64,000 nt of DNA from Rhodosorus marinus (taxonomy: Eukaryota > Rhodophyta > Stylonematophyceae > Stylonematales > Stylonemataceae): contig JAMWBK010000004.1 of assembly GCA_029953675.1 (NCBI GenBank), forward strand, positions 2,170,001 to 2,234,000. The letters run 5' to 3'. A model generated the notes under the pieces. That model had not been told where the DNA came from. It saw nothing but the letters and a program-made list of their open reading frames with translations, and searched no databases. A program made the position numbers and the translations under genes. Below, in pieces: positions 1-11,530 of the stretch (position 1 is its first letter; every line of letters begins with the position of its first letter).

Positions 1-22
1 ACAGTGTCATTCGTGGAACGCC

Positions 23-60
23 ACAGACAAAGTGCGGAGCTTAATCCGCACTTTGTCTGT
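23..60. repeat. Perfect 16-bp hairpin at the window start
   Basis: ACAGACAAAGTGCGGA (23-38), a 6-nt spacer, then the exact reverse complement (45-60). Downstream of the NusG-like gene's stop at 307. It may be a terminal structure or a trace of an inverted-repeat element. Confidence 0.85.
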
Positions 61-306
61 CATTCAACGCTGTCCGGCACCTAGCCAGCAGTCCGGTTTA
101 CGCGGATATGATACCAGCAAGCCGGAAGGTGCCAGAAGGCCCAGCGACCGCGAACGCAGCGCCCAGAGCGTAAACCTCTGCACGCAAAAACAGTCATAAG
201 TGGCTACGTATTGTCGACATGTACCGTTCGTCTCTTCTCAGGGCGATGTTCTCTGGCGTCCTCGAGCAACGACCTTCGCGAGCACCTTATATTTAAACAA
301 ATTCAT

Positions 307-3300
307 TCATATAAAATCGTCGTCAAGTTTCGTATCAACCTTTTTGGGCTTCGTCTTCACTGCCTCCTCATCTTCGGCGGCCATAGAGAAAAGCCAATCA
401 AGTGATACCTCCTCCTTCGATTCTTCCTCGTCCTTAGCGGCCGTGTTCTCGATTGGCACTTTCGTGTCCTTCGCATGCCCTGAACCGGTCCCCTTCGCTG
501 GAGGACGAGTACGATCGTCTTCGGATACCATGGAGAACAGCAAATCGAGTGGCACATCTTCATCTTCTAATGCTGCTTTAGCATCTGCTTCATCTATATC
601 GTCTTCCAAATCGAGGTCGTCCAGGCCTTCGAGCTCACTAAGCTCATCGCCGTCGTCATCTACCTCGAATTCCTCGGCCAGCGTCCCGTCCTCGTTGAAC
701 AAGTCTGCGATCTCTGTGTCGAGACGAAGATTCAAATCGTCCTCTTCGTCCTCTAACTCAGACTCATTATCCACCTCATCCTCATCCTCTAAGACGTCTT
801 CAAGGTCCAAGAACCCATCCTCGCCTTCATCGTCAAAGCCCAGCAACTCTGTTCGGGAATCACCCTCCTCCGCCAAGCCGGCTTTGAGGAAGTTGATGTC
901 GTCATCCTCTTCCTCGTTTTCGTCTGCTGCTGCTTGAGGTGCGAGCGGATCATCGAGCTCGTCCTCATCCTCATCTTCGATGATCAAGTCTTCTTCAAAG
1001 CCCTGATGGTCGGACGGAAGATCTTCAAGTTCGTCACTGTCCATTAAGGGTGCAAGACCCAATGAGTCAAGATCATTGGCCGGGACTGGAGCCTTCTTGA
1101 ACCAGGTTTTCGAATCCGTCACCTTTGTCCTCGAACGCCGATCCTGGAAGTCCGACTCGCCAGGATCTTCGTCCGGAATAGACTGGTCGATTCTCTGCAA
1201 AAATTCCTCATCACTGACATCATCATCCTCTTCTGTACTCGGGTGTTCGGTGAAGTCCTTCAGAACTGACAGCAACTGCTTGTCTTCACTTCCCTCGAGT
1301 TTGGCTGAAGCTGCATCAACGCGGGATACGTCTTCCCCTTCTTCAAAACCATCATCATCCGTTTCTGATCCAACGAAGTCTTCCGACTTGTCTTCTGTGA
1401 GCAGATTGCCCTCGTCATCTTCGTTCTCAAGCCGGACAACATCATAGGGCAAGTTCTGCTTCAAAGTTCTGTTGAACATCTTCAAAGCCACAGTCACCTG
1501 GCGACCAGAGAACGTATCAGCCAAATTGGAAAAGGAAAAAACCAATTGTAGCCACTCGGAACATTCTTACCTTGCCTTGACGGGGAAGAGTCTGCTTCAC
1601 CACTCCAGTGCACCCGCCATACGGCCCAGACTTCACAACTATAACATCACCCTTCTTGAAGTCTCTATTACGACGACGCAGTTTCTTCATGTTTACGTTG
1701 GACAAACCTTCCACTTGGCCCAGAATCTCATCCAACTGAGAGAAAGCAGGTTGGAAGAAAAAGAACGCAGTTGCTATCAGCACAGGAAGCTCGAGCAGGC
1801 AGATCTCCCCTTCCCCCCCCCCCCACCCCCCACCAAAGGTCAAGTCCATCTTTTTCATCCCTACCTCATCCGTTCCATCCTCGGGACTCCGCTCCTTGAC
1901 TTCCATTTGATCAAAACTGACCTCCTCTTCTGTTATTCGATTTAGCACAAAGACTTTCACAGTAGCCTAGATCATGAGGGCAACTCGCTTAGCCACGGTG
2001 GGGGAACACAACAAAAGCTTAAACAAATGACATTTCGAAAACGATAGACTACTAAACTCTTGAATGCACAAAGTCATGTAACCGGAACGTAAGCCGAATG
2101 CAAACTTGATAAACAAATTGCAGGTTCAGCAGGTTGTGCAACATAGTCGAACAATGCACCCTGGGACATGCTCAAACAAAGACTCTCTTCGGCGAAAATA
2201 CGACCTCGTCACAACGGACACTAAAAGCGATTTTTTCGCATCCTGAGATCCACGAACGCGCTAAACTTACCACTGACTGTTCAGGAATAACCTTGACAAC
2301 GCTTCCTTCATAATTAGAGAAGGGTCCGGCAGTGATTTTAATTCTCTGACCGGGCAGAAACTTGGCGTCAGGCTCATTTGTGCCATCCTCAGCTCCTTCA
2401 CTGGCGAGTCTCTGGAAAATTTGTTGTATCTGCGCAAGAGCATGTGCAATCAGTTCCTTGCCTCCACTTGATCCTCCGAATACAAGCCTTGGCAATCGTA
2501 TCAGTTGAAATACTTACAACTTGAGGGGGAACCGCAGGGGGCTTCTGAAATGTCCCCTTGAAGTCCTTTTGATTCGTATCCCCGACAAAACCTTGCACAT
2601 ACGGAACGTTGTTAATCTCACGCCAAGTTGGGAAGTCCATAACCATATATATGAGCAGATAACCGGGAAACATCCTGGTTTGTCGGAAGTGGAAACAGGG
2701 CCATGTCTCAATATTTTCAATTCCAAGCTTTCTGAAGTGTTCTAGAAGTCCCTGCAGCGTTCTCACCTATCGTCCTTCTTCACAGTTTTGCCGGCTTTCG
2801 TCAGCTGCATGACACCGATTTTAGGGACTATGACGTCCGCAACCTTCCTGGCAATATTTGGTAGCGAATTGACCATGCCATCAACAGAAGCTCGCACGCG
2901 GTCCTCCATTCCTGCACGTGCTTGTAAAAAGAACCATTCTGGAGCTCTGTTTTGATCGAAATGAAGCCCGCTCTATGATCCAAGCACACACCAGCAAACA
3001 TGTCAGGAAGAGCCTTTCCACACCTGTCCAACAGCTGATAGCAAGACTTTTCTCACCTCTGCTACCAACTCCGCTCCACTCGCTACTTCTTGTACACCGT
3101 CGTTCTCAGAGTCCTCTTCAGGATCTCCTAAAGAAGTCTCTTGGGGCTGATCTGGCAAATCCTCATCATCCTCCTCTTCATCCAGACTACCGAATTTGTC
3201 CCAATTCCGATCTAAGCACGCCTTGAAATCGTCCCCAAATTGGGACGAACCATGGCCACCAACACTCATTCCAACAATACATCTTCTTCTGCATCCAGAA

Positions 3301-3377
3301 CTACCCTGACGTCTTCCGATGCAGCTCACAAACCCCCCTGGCACAAACGCCAGCTTCACCTTCGGCTTCCAATTCAT
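307..3377 (-). CDS. Plastid-type NusG-like transcription factor with long acidic tail
   Basis: Predicted transcription elongation/antitermination factor of the NusG family, probably acting with plastid RNA polymerase. Seven exons fit in phase: 3377-3057, 2972-2767, 2674-2518, 2429-2271, 1966-1865, 1735-1571, 1497-307, giving about 766 residues. The first ~40 residues are basic and Cys/Gly/Arg-containing, like a transit peptide, then an acidic linker. A bacterial-type NGN domain follows (WFFLQARAGMEDRV at its start, MFPGYLLIYMVMDFP in the middle), then KOW motifs (PGQRIKITAGPFSNYEG and KKGDVIVVKSGPYGG). The last ~390 residues are very rich in Asp/Glu, which bacterial NusG (~180 aa) lacks. Two similar motifs, VPLDLLFSM and VSLDWLFSM, lie near residues 685 and 734. 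The NGN sequence is bacterial in character rather than Spt5-like. Family assignment is firm; plastid targeting is inferred. Confidence 0.85.
1815..1833 (-). other. G-run inside a NusG intron
   Basis: The fifth intron of the NusG-like gene (1736-1864) contains, on the coding strand, two long G-runs separated by a T. It is close to the acceptor side and could form a G-quadruplex in the pre-mRNA. Confidence 0.6.
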
Positions 3378-4281
3378 ATTCTTCCCAATAATACCTCAAA
3401 ATATCAAATGAAACAAGCTAACCCTTACAAAACTCCTACCGAAACAAACCAAGCCAGCAAGAAAACCGTTATGGACTCATCGCAAACCCCGTATATCGTC
3501 CCACATATCAAAAGTCAAAAATCAAAACTTCAAATTGGACGGATCGCACCCTCTCCAATATCATGTTTTCCACCCCCTGCCCAAAACTTCCACACACTCC
3601 AACTTCCTCCCACCCACAATCCACCCTCTTCCCCTCCAACCACCTTCTCCTCACCAGCTAAATTGAAATATCCACAGAACCCTAAAAACATAGATTTCAT
3701 GTGCAATCTACTAAAAGAAAGAAAAAAAGAAGAAAAATCTCGTGATCCATTGCGGGGCCAAACTGACGACGGCAGATGGCGGATGATACTTTTTCGTCAC
3801 TTTTGATACCCATTTTGAGGATTTTCTTGTTATAGCGTTTTTTTCCTTTCCTTGAAGTGGCGGAGGGTGGTTGACCTGGGCGCAACACCAAGGTGAACAA
3901 CACACACCGCCAGACAGTTTCAACTGTTGTCTTCTCGTTGTCGTTTGGATTCGCGCAGAAGCAGAGCTGTTGAAATCTGGTACTTTCCTGTTCGTCCGCT
4001 GGATGGCTTTGTCCCAGTGTGTGGATCTGGTTTTCGCGGAGGGCAGATACAACCCCTAAGAGCTGTCTCAGTTTGGCTTGCTAGACTGTGATGATATTGG
4101 CTGGCGGTGTGGATTTCTCGAATCTGGTGTGTTCCACATGCTGTCGCCTCGTAACCGGGGACGATGAGTGTTCGAGTATTCCTGTTAGTGCCGCGCTTTG
4201 CTGTCTGTAAGGAGCTGACGTGATGGATCAAGTTGTAAACCCCAACGACGTGAGAAGATTCTAGTTAGTTTATGTTCACAG
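3378..4281. other. Intergenic region, NusG promoter side / pfkB 3' side
   Basis: No convincing gene. The stretch lies upstream of the NusG-like gene and downstream of the pfkB gene, both on the minus strand. It is C/A-rich near 3400-3720 on the plus strand. Short open frames here lack family resemblance. Confidence 0.5.
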
Positions 4282-5514
4282 TTAGCAGAACTTGCTAGGT
4301 AGTCTCGGAGTTTGGGATAGAATAACACTGAGTTCTTCGTAGGTGGGTACAGAGCGTGCTGCGTCAATATGAAGGCACGCGGAGATCAGCGCATAATCTA
4401 GGAGCAGATTTGGATCAAGAGCGGTGTTTCTTTGTAAGCAGGAGACTGTATAGGCCAAAGCTCCAGCTACGAATGCATCGCCAGCGCCCGTAGAGTTGAT
4501 AGTTCCCTCTGGCATGTACGGGCCTCGAAAAACGCGCAGACCAGCGGACGTTCCTTTCAAATTTCCCTCGCTCAGCTTTCCAACGGTGTCGGGATCAGCG
4601 TTCGTGGCCAAGTATGCGCCGTGCGCTCCTATTGAGATGGACACAACGCCAGCCCCACGACTGAGAAAGAAGTCACCCAAAGAAATCACATCCTCCATAG
4701 TAGCAGTTTCCTCATCGATGGAAGCCCTGAGAGTGTGAACGAGTAGCGGCCGATCAGAATTCAATGCGGGGTCAAGGTTTGCGTGGACTGGGTCATGGGG
4801 CTTACCCCGAAACAAACGCAGCTTCTTCGAGGTTTGCATGGACGAAAAAGCAGTGTCGCAGAGCTTCTGTGATCACGCTGGGCTCAGGCTTATCCGCACC
4901 GTTGATGTCGAGGCTGACCAACAGAGAGGCGCGCTTTGCAGCGGAAAACATTTTGTCAAGATTTTCACCCTGTAGATTTCGCATCAAATGGGGATAACCG
5001 AAGTGGAAAACTTTACAGAAAGGTACTCGCTCGAAGAGATCTAGCTTATCTCCGAGAAGAATCTCTGGTGTTGCGACAGAGTTTGCACCCAGGTCCACGT
5101 AACAACCTCGGCCACCGCCTTTAAAAACCGGTAACACTGCTAGCGAGGTGTTGACCTGAACGGTTTACAGAAGTAGTTAGTTAGGTCCGGCACAGAATAA
5201 GGAAACGCTTGCAGGTGAGTACCAACCTCCGGATCAATGACTACGTGGTCTGTATTAACCCCGTTCTCATTGAGCTGTCTGAGGAGCTCTTTTCCGTGAG
5301 GATCATCACCGAGTAGAGTTGAGGCTAGAACTCGTATCTGCAGAGATCCAAGCACACGCGAAGTATTGCTGCATGAACCACCAGCTTCCTGTTTCGTGCC
5401 ATCGAAACTAGTAATAGCCTCTAGAGTTTTCGGACGCTCAGCAGCCATCAGCATCATGTCTACGCAGCTCAGGCCGCAGCACAGGACTCCATACCGATCG
5501 ACCCCTGCCATCAT
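4282..5514 (-). CDS. PfkB-family carbohydrate kinase
   Basis: ATP-dependent sugar or nucleoside kinase of the ribokinase/PfkB fold. Three exons fit exactly: 5514-5227, 5155-4806, 4726-4282, about 360 residues, normal for the family. The N-terminus carries VLCCGLSCVDMML, and GGSCSNTSRVLGSL matches the first glycine-rich substrate-binding signature. Near the C-terminus NSTGAGDAFVAGAL is the classic PfkB signature 2 with the catalytic Asp. The substrate cannot be told from sequence alone; fructokinase-like or adenosine-kinase-like are both possible. The start chosen is the first of two adjacent ATGs before the conserved domain. The frame stays open upstream to an ATG at 5655 and would add a hydrophobic 47-residue leader, so an organelle-targeted form is not excluded. 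Confidence 0.85.
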
Positions 5515-6720
5515 CTCCAGCACAAAAAGAAGGACGACAACACCCCCTGTAGATTTTAGGGTCAGGCGAATTCTTCCCAGTCCAAAACAGATCCACCTCC
5601 CATTCAGCGACATCCCTCCCCACCAAATCGATCCGATCAGCAAAACATCCTCCATCCTACTCCGTGAAACGATTCAACCACAAACTACCCATAATGCTTG
5701 ATATTTATTTGTTTCGTGTTTATTCCTGGAGATCACTTGAAAATTAGAAGCTTTCTTCTTCAATCGATAATTCTCAACCACTCTACCCAGGCCCTCCCCC
5801 CCCGTTTAAAGAGGAGCGACAATACTTCTCTGAGTTTGTTTTCAAAAACAAAAACAAGCTTGTGACGAATCGAGGACCTATTTCAATAGTTGATTAACCC
5901 CGTGGATCGTTCGATGGTCGTGCGCGGGATATTATTAAATATAAAAACTATTTTGAGGTTTTATGGCATTTAGATATTTGCTGTACCCCTCATGAAAAAA
6001 AGGGATGTATGCGTTTGTACTATTGTACTACTTTTTTGCGTTCGACATTAGTACAACCAGCGATTCAGACGAATACGATCCATTTGGGTTGGATAGTACG
6101 CTGTCAGTACCTTTAGTGAATTCTGGTAGGAGTTTATTTGTTTTTATTTCTTTTTGTACGGACGCCGTTGGTGGGGACATTTTTTTGTGCAAGACTGGGA
6201 AAAGCAATCGAAGGCGGTGCGGTGGAGCTTGGTAGGGGGTTTTGACTTTTGATCGATCCTTTTCGGGGTTTTGCAGAACTGCGCGGAAGGAAGGGAGGAG
6301 GGTGTATTTGCGTTAGGAGGAAGGAGTGGTCTGGATCTGTTGGAGGCTATCGTGATTGAGGAAGAGAACGATCTTATTGAACTGACCATCGGAACCGATG
6401 CTGTGAAGTGGTTGGATATTTTTCTTCGTTCTGTTTTGGATTGCTGAGTGGGATTTTGGGGAATCCGTGAAGATCCATCAGCGATCTTGGAGCGGTGATA
6501 ACTTTTTGAGACGAGCTTGGAGGAAGAGGATCGCTGGTTCCCATTGGTATGGGAGGCAGACGATAGGGAAAGAGGGTGATGGACGGGATGTTTAGATTGA
6601 TAGGAATTCCCGTCCATGCTATCACCTCCTGTCGCTCTTTTTTAGAGCTAACTGCGTGAGGTTTTTGAATACGATCTGACGTTGAACGTGTGGAGAGTGT
6701 GAACACAGAGGAATTCAATC
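5515..6720. other. Divergent intergenic region
   Basis: About 1.2 kb between two divergently transcribed genes, so it should hold both promoters. It includes an AT-rich part near 5690-6010. No gene or RNA was recognised. Confidence 0.5.
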
Positions 6721-8554
6721 ATGGGAAAGCTCCAGTCGGTGAAGAGGGTGCTGCCGATGCGCCCCCCTCCCCCAAACTGGCAGCTTTTCGAGTTGAAAAG
6801 ATTTTGCTTCGAGGGCTTGGACATTCCCATGTTCAGAAATCCAGCTGTTCTGAGGAGAGCGCTGACTCACCCCACGGAGAGAGACCTTTCTAGAAGATAC
6901 GGCCACAACGCAGCCTTCCAGTTCCTCGGGTTGAGGCTCATCTCTGCAGTCATGGGCAACCTTGCTCTAAAATCCAAGCCCCTACGACTGCAAAACATGG
7001 TTGAGTATGTTACAAGTATGAGCGAGCTCGCGAAATGTGGAAACAAGATTGGACTAAAGCACGTAGTCCACTTCCAGAGAAACAAGATGGGCAGCCCTAC
7101 AGACGTGAATCTGCTTGGCTCCACATATCAGGTATGTCTGTTTCGCAGATATCCCCAAAGCCGTCATAGATCCACTACTTAAAAGAATTCCCTTCGTTTT
7201 CTCGCCGTGTCTCAAGGCGGTAGCGGCAGCAATACTGGTAGACTTTGGTTATGCTGAAGCACAGAAGTTTGTGGAGAGAGGCTTTGCGGAGTTGCTCAAG
7301 GAAAAGCTGGCAGAGGAAGAGGACAGATTCCCCCGCCAACCACACCAAGCCATCTCGGCGGAGATTAATTTCTGGAGGAATCAATCAAAGAAACTGCACA
7401 AGAACAAGAGACCCGAACCACGAGGAGAAATCATCGCGGAAGAAGTGAGAGGACGAATTTACTGTAGAGTACGACTGGAAGTCCTGGGGATCGTTTTGGG
7501 GGTAGGTTCTTACTGTCCGAGCTTCATTTTCAGCAATCCTTGCCAAAGTGTCGTTTAGGCTGTCTAGCTCTGCCTACATTTCTCCGTGACTAAACCGCTT
7601 CTTTCGCCCCCTGTCGTAGAGAGGTGATGGACGTGGGAAGACGCAAGCTGTTAAGAACGCTATTCGTGGAGCTCTGGCTACTCTTCAGAGTCCATACGAG
7701 ACCTTTGAGAGACAGGAGTGGATCCACGGAGACGTTTTCAAACAACCTGCCCACAATGGGCTTTTGTTCTTGCAGGCCCTAGGATGTGTGAAAGATGTCC
7801 GGTATGTTTCAGGTGCTTGCTGAATCATGTGTCTTCTCGATTGGCTGACTCTCTTCTTAAATCTGCCAATGTACACCATAAATAGAAAGACGAAGGATGA
7901 TTGTATATTAGTAGACAGAAAAAAGAAGTACACCACGGGTGAAGAAGCGATCGCGGAACTCCGCCAGCGGACTAGCCACGATTTACAGGATACTGAACAC
8001 ATGCGTTTTGGGTTGGATCTCGACACGAAGAGATTAAGCAAGTACCTCGAAGAAGCCGACATGAAGCAAGTGGCAGAGTTAATCATGGTACGTAGGATTC
8101 GACCGAACCATCTCTATCCCGCCCTGCATGCCGAGGTTCTCATGCAGCAGTGTCACTCGTTGTGACTGGCTCGTTTCCCCTCCAGGTGGCGAACGATAGG
8201 AGCCAAAAACGGCAAGTTTCAAATCGTCTGGTTGTTGGACACATGTTGGTCGATCTGTTCGCATCCGAGGAGGCTTTCTGGGCACTTGCCGTGAACAACG
8301 AACGAGCTGAGGCCGATGGAATGGATCGTTTGATGAGAGCACAGTCGCAGATATGGCTCCAAGCACAGAGAGCGGAGCTGTTGGGTTTCCTCGCAACTGA
8401 TAAGACGGTGGTTGAAGATGCGAAGAATCCAGTCAAAAGAATTTTGGAATCTCAAATGGCAGGGGCCCTGCGGCTGACCCTTTCCGTCGTCTTTGAAAAT
8501 CACGGTTTCAGTGCTGTAAGAGACTTGATGCATGCTATTACATACTATGAGTAG
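6721..8554 (+). CDS. RNase III-fold protein, probably inactive, mL44-like with C-terminal extension
   Basis: Five exons in phase: 6721-7131, 7217-7501, 7620-7801, 7886-8087, 8186-8554, about 482 residues. The N-terminal part looks like an RNase III domain (RRALTHPTERDLSRR, then FQFLGLRLISAVMG, then AVAAAILVDFGYAEAQKFV). The acidic residues of the catalytic signature (E-x-x-E-F-L-G-D) are absent, so cleavage activity is unlikely. A dsRNA-binding-like segment follows across the exon 2/3 junction (RVRLEVLGIVLG joined to RGDGRGKTQAVKNAIRGAL). RNase III fold plus dsRBD with lost catalysis is the architecture of mitochondrial ribosomal protein mL44. The last ~120 residues again resemble the second half of an RNase III domain (LVVGHMLVDLFASEEAF, and ESQMAGALRLTLSVVFENHG). 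Fold assignment is by pattern and moderate; the mL44 identity is tentative. Confidence 0.65.
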
Positions 8555-8695
8555 GGCTAATTATCGACTAAATAGAAAACTAGAACTTGTACACCACTTT
8601 CGTAGTTTCGGCGTACCGAAATTGTTAGGCTCCTGTTAGAATGGACATACGTGCACTCCTTTCATGAGCCTGCGTCCAAGCATTTTAAGCTCGAT

Positions 8696-10929
8696 TCAGA
8701 GCTTCATCTCTTGAATCGCCATGAAGCTATGTCTCATCCGGCTCAAAGTTTCCAGCTTCGTCTTAGGTGTGATTAGGTACAGTCTAAGAGTTTCCAAATC
8801 CTCCAACAGCAGAGATCTGCTCTCGCCGGTCTTCCCATGTCTGTTCATGTAGTTCAAAAGCGCTTGCTCTAATATTGCGACTTGAACGAGAATTCTGGTA
8901 TTGCACATGAGCCTAGCACGGAACGGAAAGAGGTATCTTCTCAGGTCTAACTGCCAAGCCGAAAGCGGTGGGCATGAAAAGACGGCCTTACCAATTCTCG
9001 TCGTTGAGCTTTTCGGGATCTGCGCAAGACGAGTAAAGCTGTAGGCTCCTGTCGATGTCGTGCAAGGCGACAGCCCCCCTGATCGTGGATGACATTTTGT
9101 CTATCGTGCGCTCTCTCATCAGCCTCCTGTTACTTAAAGTCATCACCCATCCCAAGAGAACCATTATTATGCCAGCTGGTGCCAAACTGCGTCATGGCAA
9201 GAGGAAGGAGCCTGCAATGAGCCTATATCACCTTCATCGGAAGTTTCTTGCAAGTCAGCTGGTCGCTTACGAAGAAATCCACAGATTGATCTCATTCGCC
9301 CTCATCAGCTGCTTTACCGAGGTCATGTCCTCCTCGAGTTGAACCATAATGCGTTGGACTTGGATTAGCATCGCCTGTGTGAGGTACCCGGCTACCATAT
9401 TTCTGAATGGGTGAGCCATTTGCTCTTCTATCGTCTTCATTACTAGCGTCATGTCTCCCTGGAGCGACGCAGCAGTTAAGGTCAATTATAAGGTTCGCAT
9501 CTGTCGATTCTTGGAAGCTTGCTCACCAGCTTCGCGCTCTCCAGATGGCTTGGATCGGTGGACTTGGTTTTAACAAAGTCCAGAATCATCGTGTGCAAGC
9601 TTTCTCTTGCCTGTTTAGTGAAGGAAGAACCCATATCTTAGAAGAACTCCCCCACATATTATTCACTTGAAAACAGCGTGGCCTGTCTGTTGAGGGGAGA
9701 CCCGTACATCTGCAGCGGACTTCACCTGCTTTTCGGTATCATCGGATTCGCTGACAAGGTCCAAATAAATATGCAGGAGTGGGTCCACCATCCGGTCCTA
9801 TTGGAAAAGGGAATACGGCGAGTAAGTAGTGGGTGGGCGGAAAAATAAGCATCTACTAAGTGCAGTTCCCGTAGGGTGACGGGACAGTTTGAGCCCCTAT
9901 AGCGGTAACTTACGTTTATGAAGTCCTTAGCAAATTCACCGCGAGAGAGTACCCATCTTGAAAAACCATCAGAATCGCCCTTGGTAAGTTTGTAGTAAGC
10001 TACGGTTACCCCGACTCCTGCCATCACCGCCGTGGTCACTGGAAGCCTGTTTTAGTATCCGAAGCAAGTGGGGTTGCTTTAGTCTTGAGTGCACTACATC
10101 AGCACGTTGAAGCTACGCTTAAGATCGGGAAGTCCAACGTACCAGTTTCTTCTCCACCATCTAGGGATGGATGAGATCTGAACCACACAGTTCCTAATTG
10201 CATGCGTGTTCGACTGTATGGTTTCCTCAAAATCTGCCATCGCCACGTCACTTCCGGGTGAAACTTTATCAACCGACATGAACTGCAGTCTCTCTAGGTC
10301 CGCGTCGGATACGGCATCAATCATTGCAAGAATATGTGCCCTGATCTGCTTCGTCTTGGTCTCAACGTCCGTCCAAACCTCAGAGCCCAACTTTAAAACT
10401 GAAACCGCTCGATGGATTTCGCCTACTAGTCTACAAAGAACCGCGTCCAGCGCTTCCAGGGATTGCAACCTCTGCGATATAGTTCTTTCCGAAAACTTTC
10501 TCCATCCTGATATGGGGACCTGATATAACTTCTCGGTATGGGCTTGGACTAGATACCAAATAGGTCTATCACACCACGGCGCCAAAGCATACAACGCATG
10601 CCCAAGAGAAGGCAGATCAGACTCACTCCTTTTTCGTGCTGGGCGAGCGCATAAGAACCCACAGCTCACCTCCTGAGGCAATACTGCCAGTATCTTCTCT
10701 CGGCGGAGAGCGTTGCCAGTCCATCCACGCAAGAATCGATAAATACCCCAACGCATCTCAAAAAATGATCAATCTGCTCCAGGGCGCGCTCGGCACTCTC
10801 GGACATTCCATCTTCACCGGGCTCAAACGGAGTGGACTCCAAGGGTATTAATAGCGGAAGATCTGATTCTCTCAGCGCGCGAAAAAACTTCCGACTCTGC
10901 CTCAACTTCAGATCCATGGCAGTGCACAC
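8696..10929 (-). CDS. NCA2/DGS1-family mitochondrial membrane protein
   Basis: Homologue of yeast NCA2 (nuclear control of ATPase 2) and plant DGS1, mitochondrial membrane proteins linked to ATP synthase expression and lipid homeostasis. Eight exons are phase-consistent: 10929-10670, 10565-10098, 10046-9914, 9797-9726, 9610-9527, 9458-9271, 9186-8992, 8912-8696, about 538 residues (yeast protein ~616). Diagnostic blocks are LTQAMLIQVQRIMVQLEED followed by QLMRANEINLW, then a hydrophobic segment (LAPAGIIMVLLGWVM) and SNRRLMRERTIDKMSSTIRGA. An earlier membrane segment is VTTAVMAGVGVTVAYY. The N-terminal 200 residues are less conserved and helix-rich. The second intron (10047-10097) would be only 51 nt, the shortest in the window, so that junction is least certain. 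An alternative start lies at the ATG at 10917. Confidence 0.75.
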
Positions 10930-10944
10930 TGTTCCTTATCCTCC

Positions 10945-11130
10945 AGCTCAAACCTTAACAAAGCCTTGCTCGTAGCCCCGACCAAGTCTTTTCTCAGAGT
11001 CTCCTCGCCCTGCACACCTACCCACGAAGAAGTCTTCCGGATCAAACCTTAATAAAGCCTGGTTCGGAGCCTCCGCCAACTACTGTCTCAGGGCCTCTTC
11101 GCCCTGAGCACCTGCCGAAGAAGAAGCCCT
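10945..11130. repeat. Degenerate direct repeat, two copies about 94 bp apart
   Basis: The motif TCAAACCTTAA(C/T)AAAGCC starts near 10948 and again near 11042. Both copies are followed at matching distances by CTC(A/C)G-rich blocks, a TCGCCCTG block and GAAGAAG. Mismatches are frequent, so the duplication is old. Confidence 0.6.
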
Positions 11131-11238
11131 TCAGTTCAACATCATCTGTTTTCTGCCTCTGGCCAGAACCAGTCACCCAGGTACCCCATTGTTCCTCAAA
11201 AAAACTCGTACCAGAAAATATTTCTCTTCAGTGCCTGC

Positions 11239-11530
11239 TGTATCATGCGCCAGGTTCCATGGGCCAAGTTATGTGTTCTTCTAAACTCCTTTCAGAAATT
11301 TTCACTCCCGCATTGCCTGTGTATCATGCGCCGTTCTCCGATGGCCCGGTAAATTATTGCCCTAATCTCCTTCCCGAAAGACCTCCTCTAGTATTTGCCT
11401 GGACCATGCACCAGGTTCCACTTGGCCAAGTAAATCCTTCTTCTAAACTCCTTCCAGAATCAAGCGTTCCCAATCGCTCGTCTGTATCATCAGCCTTGTT
11501 CAATTGGCCAGACATTTATTCTCGTTAAAG
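11239..11530. repeat. Degenerate tandem repeat, about 80-bp unit, four copies
   Basis: Copies start near 11239, 11320, 11400 and 11483, each opening with TG(T/G)A(T/C)CATG(C)-like sequence, followed by TTC(C/T)...TGGCC and CTAAACTCCTTCC(A)GAA-like segments. Spacing is 80-83 bp. The unit shows no open frame kept across copies. Confidence 0.65.

Noticed and set aside
200-937. Long Ser-rich open frame on the plus strand
   Set aside because: It is the antisense shadow of the Asp/Glu codons of the NusG acidic tail.
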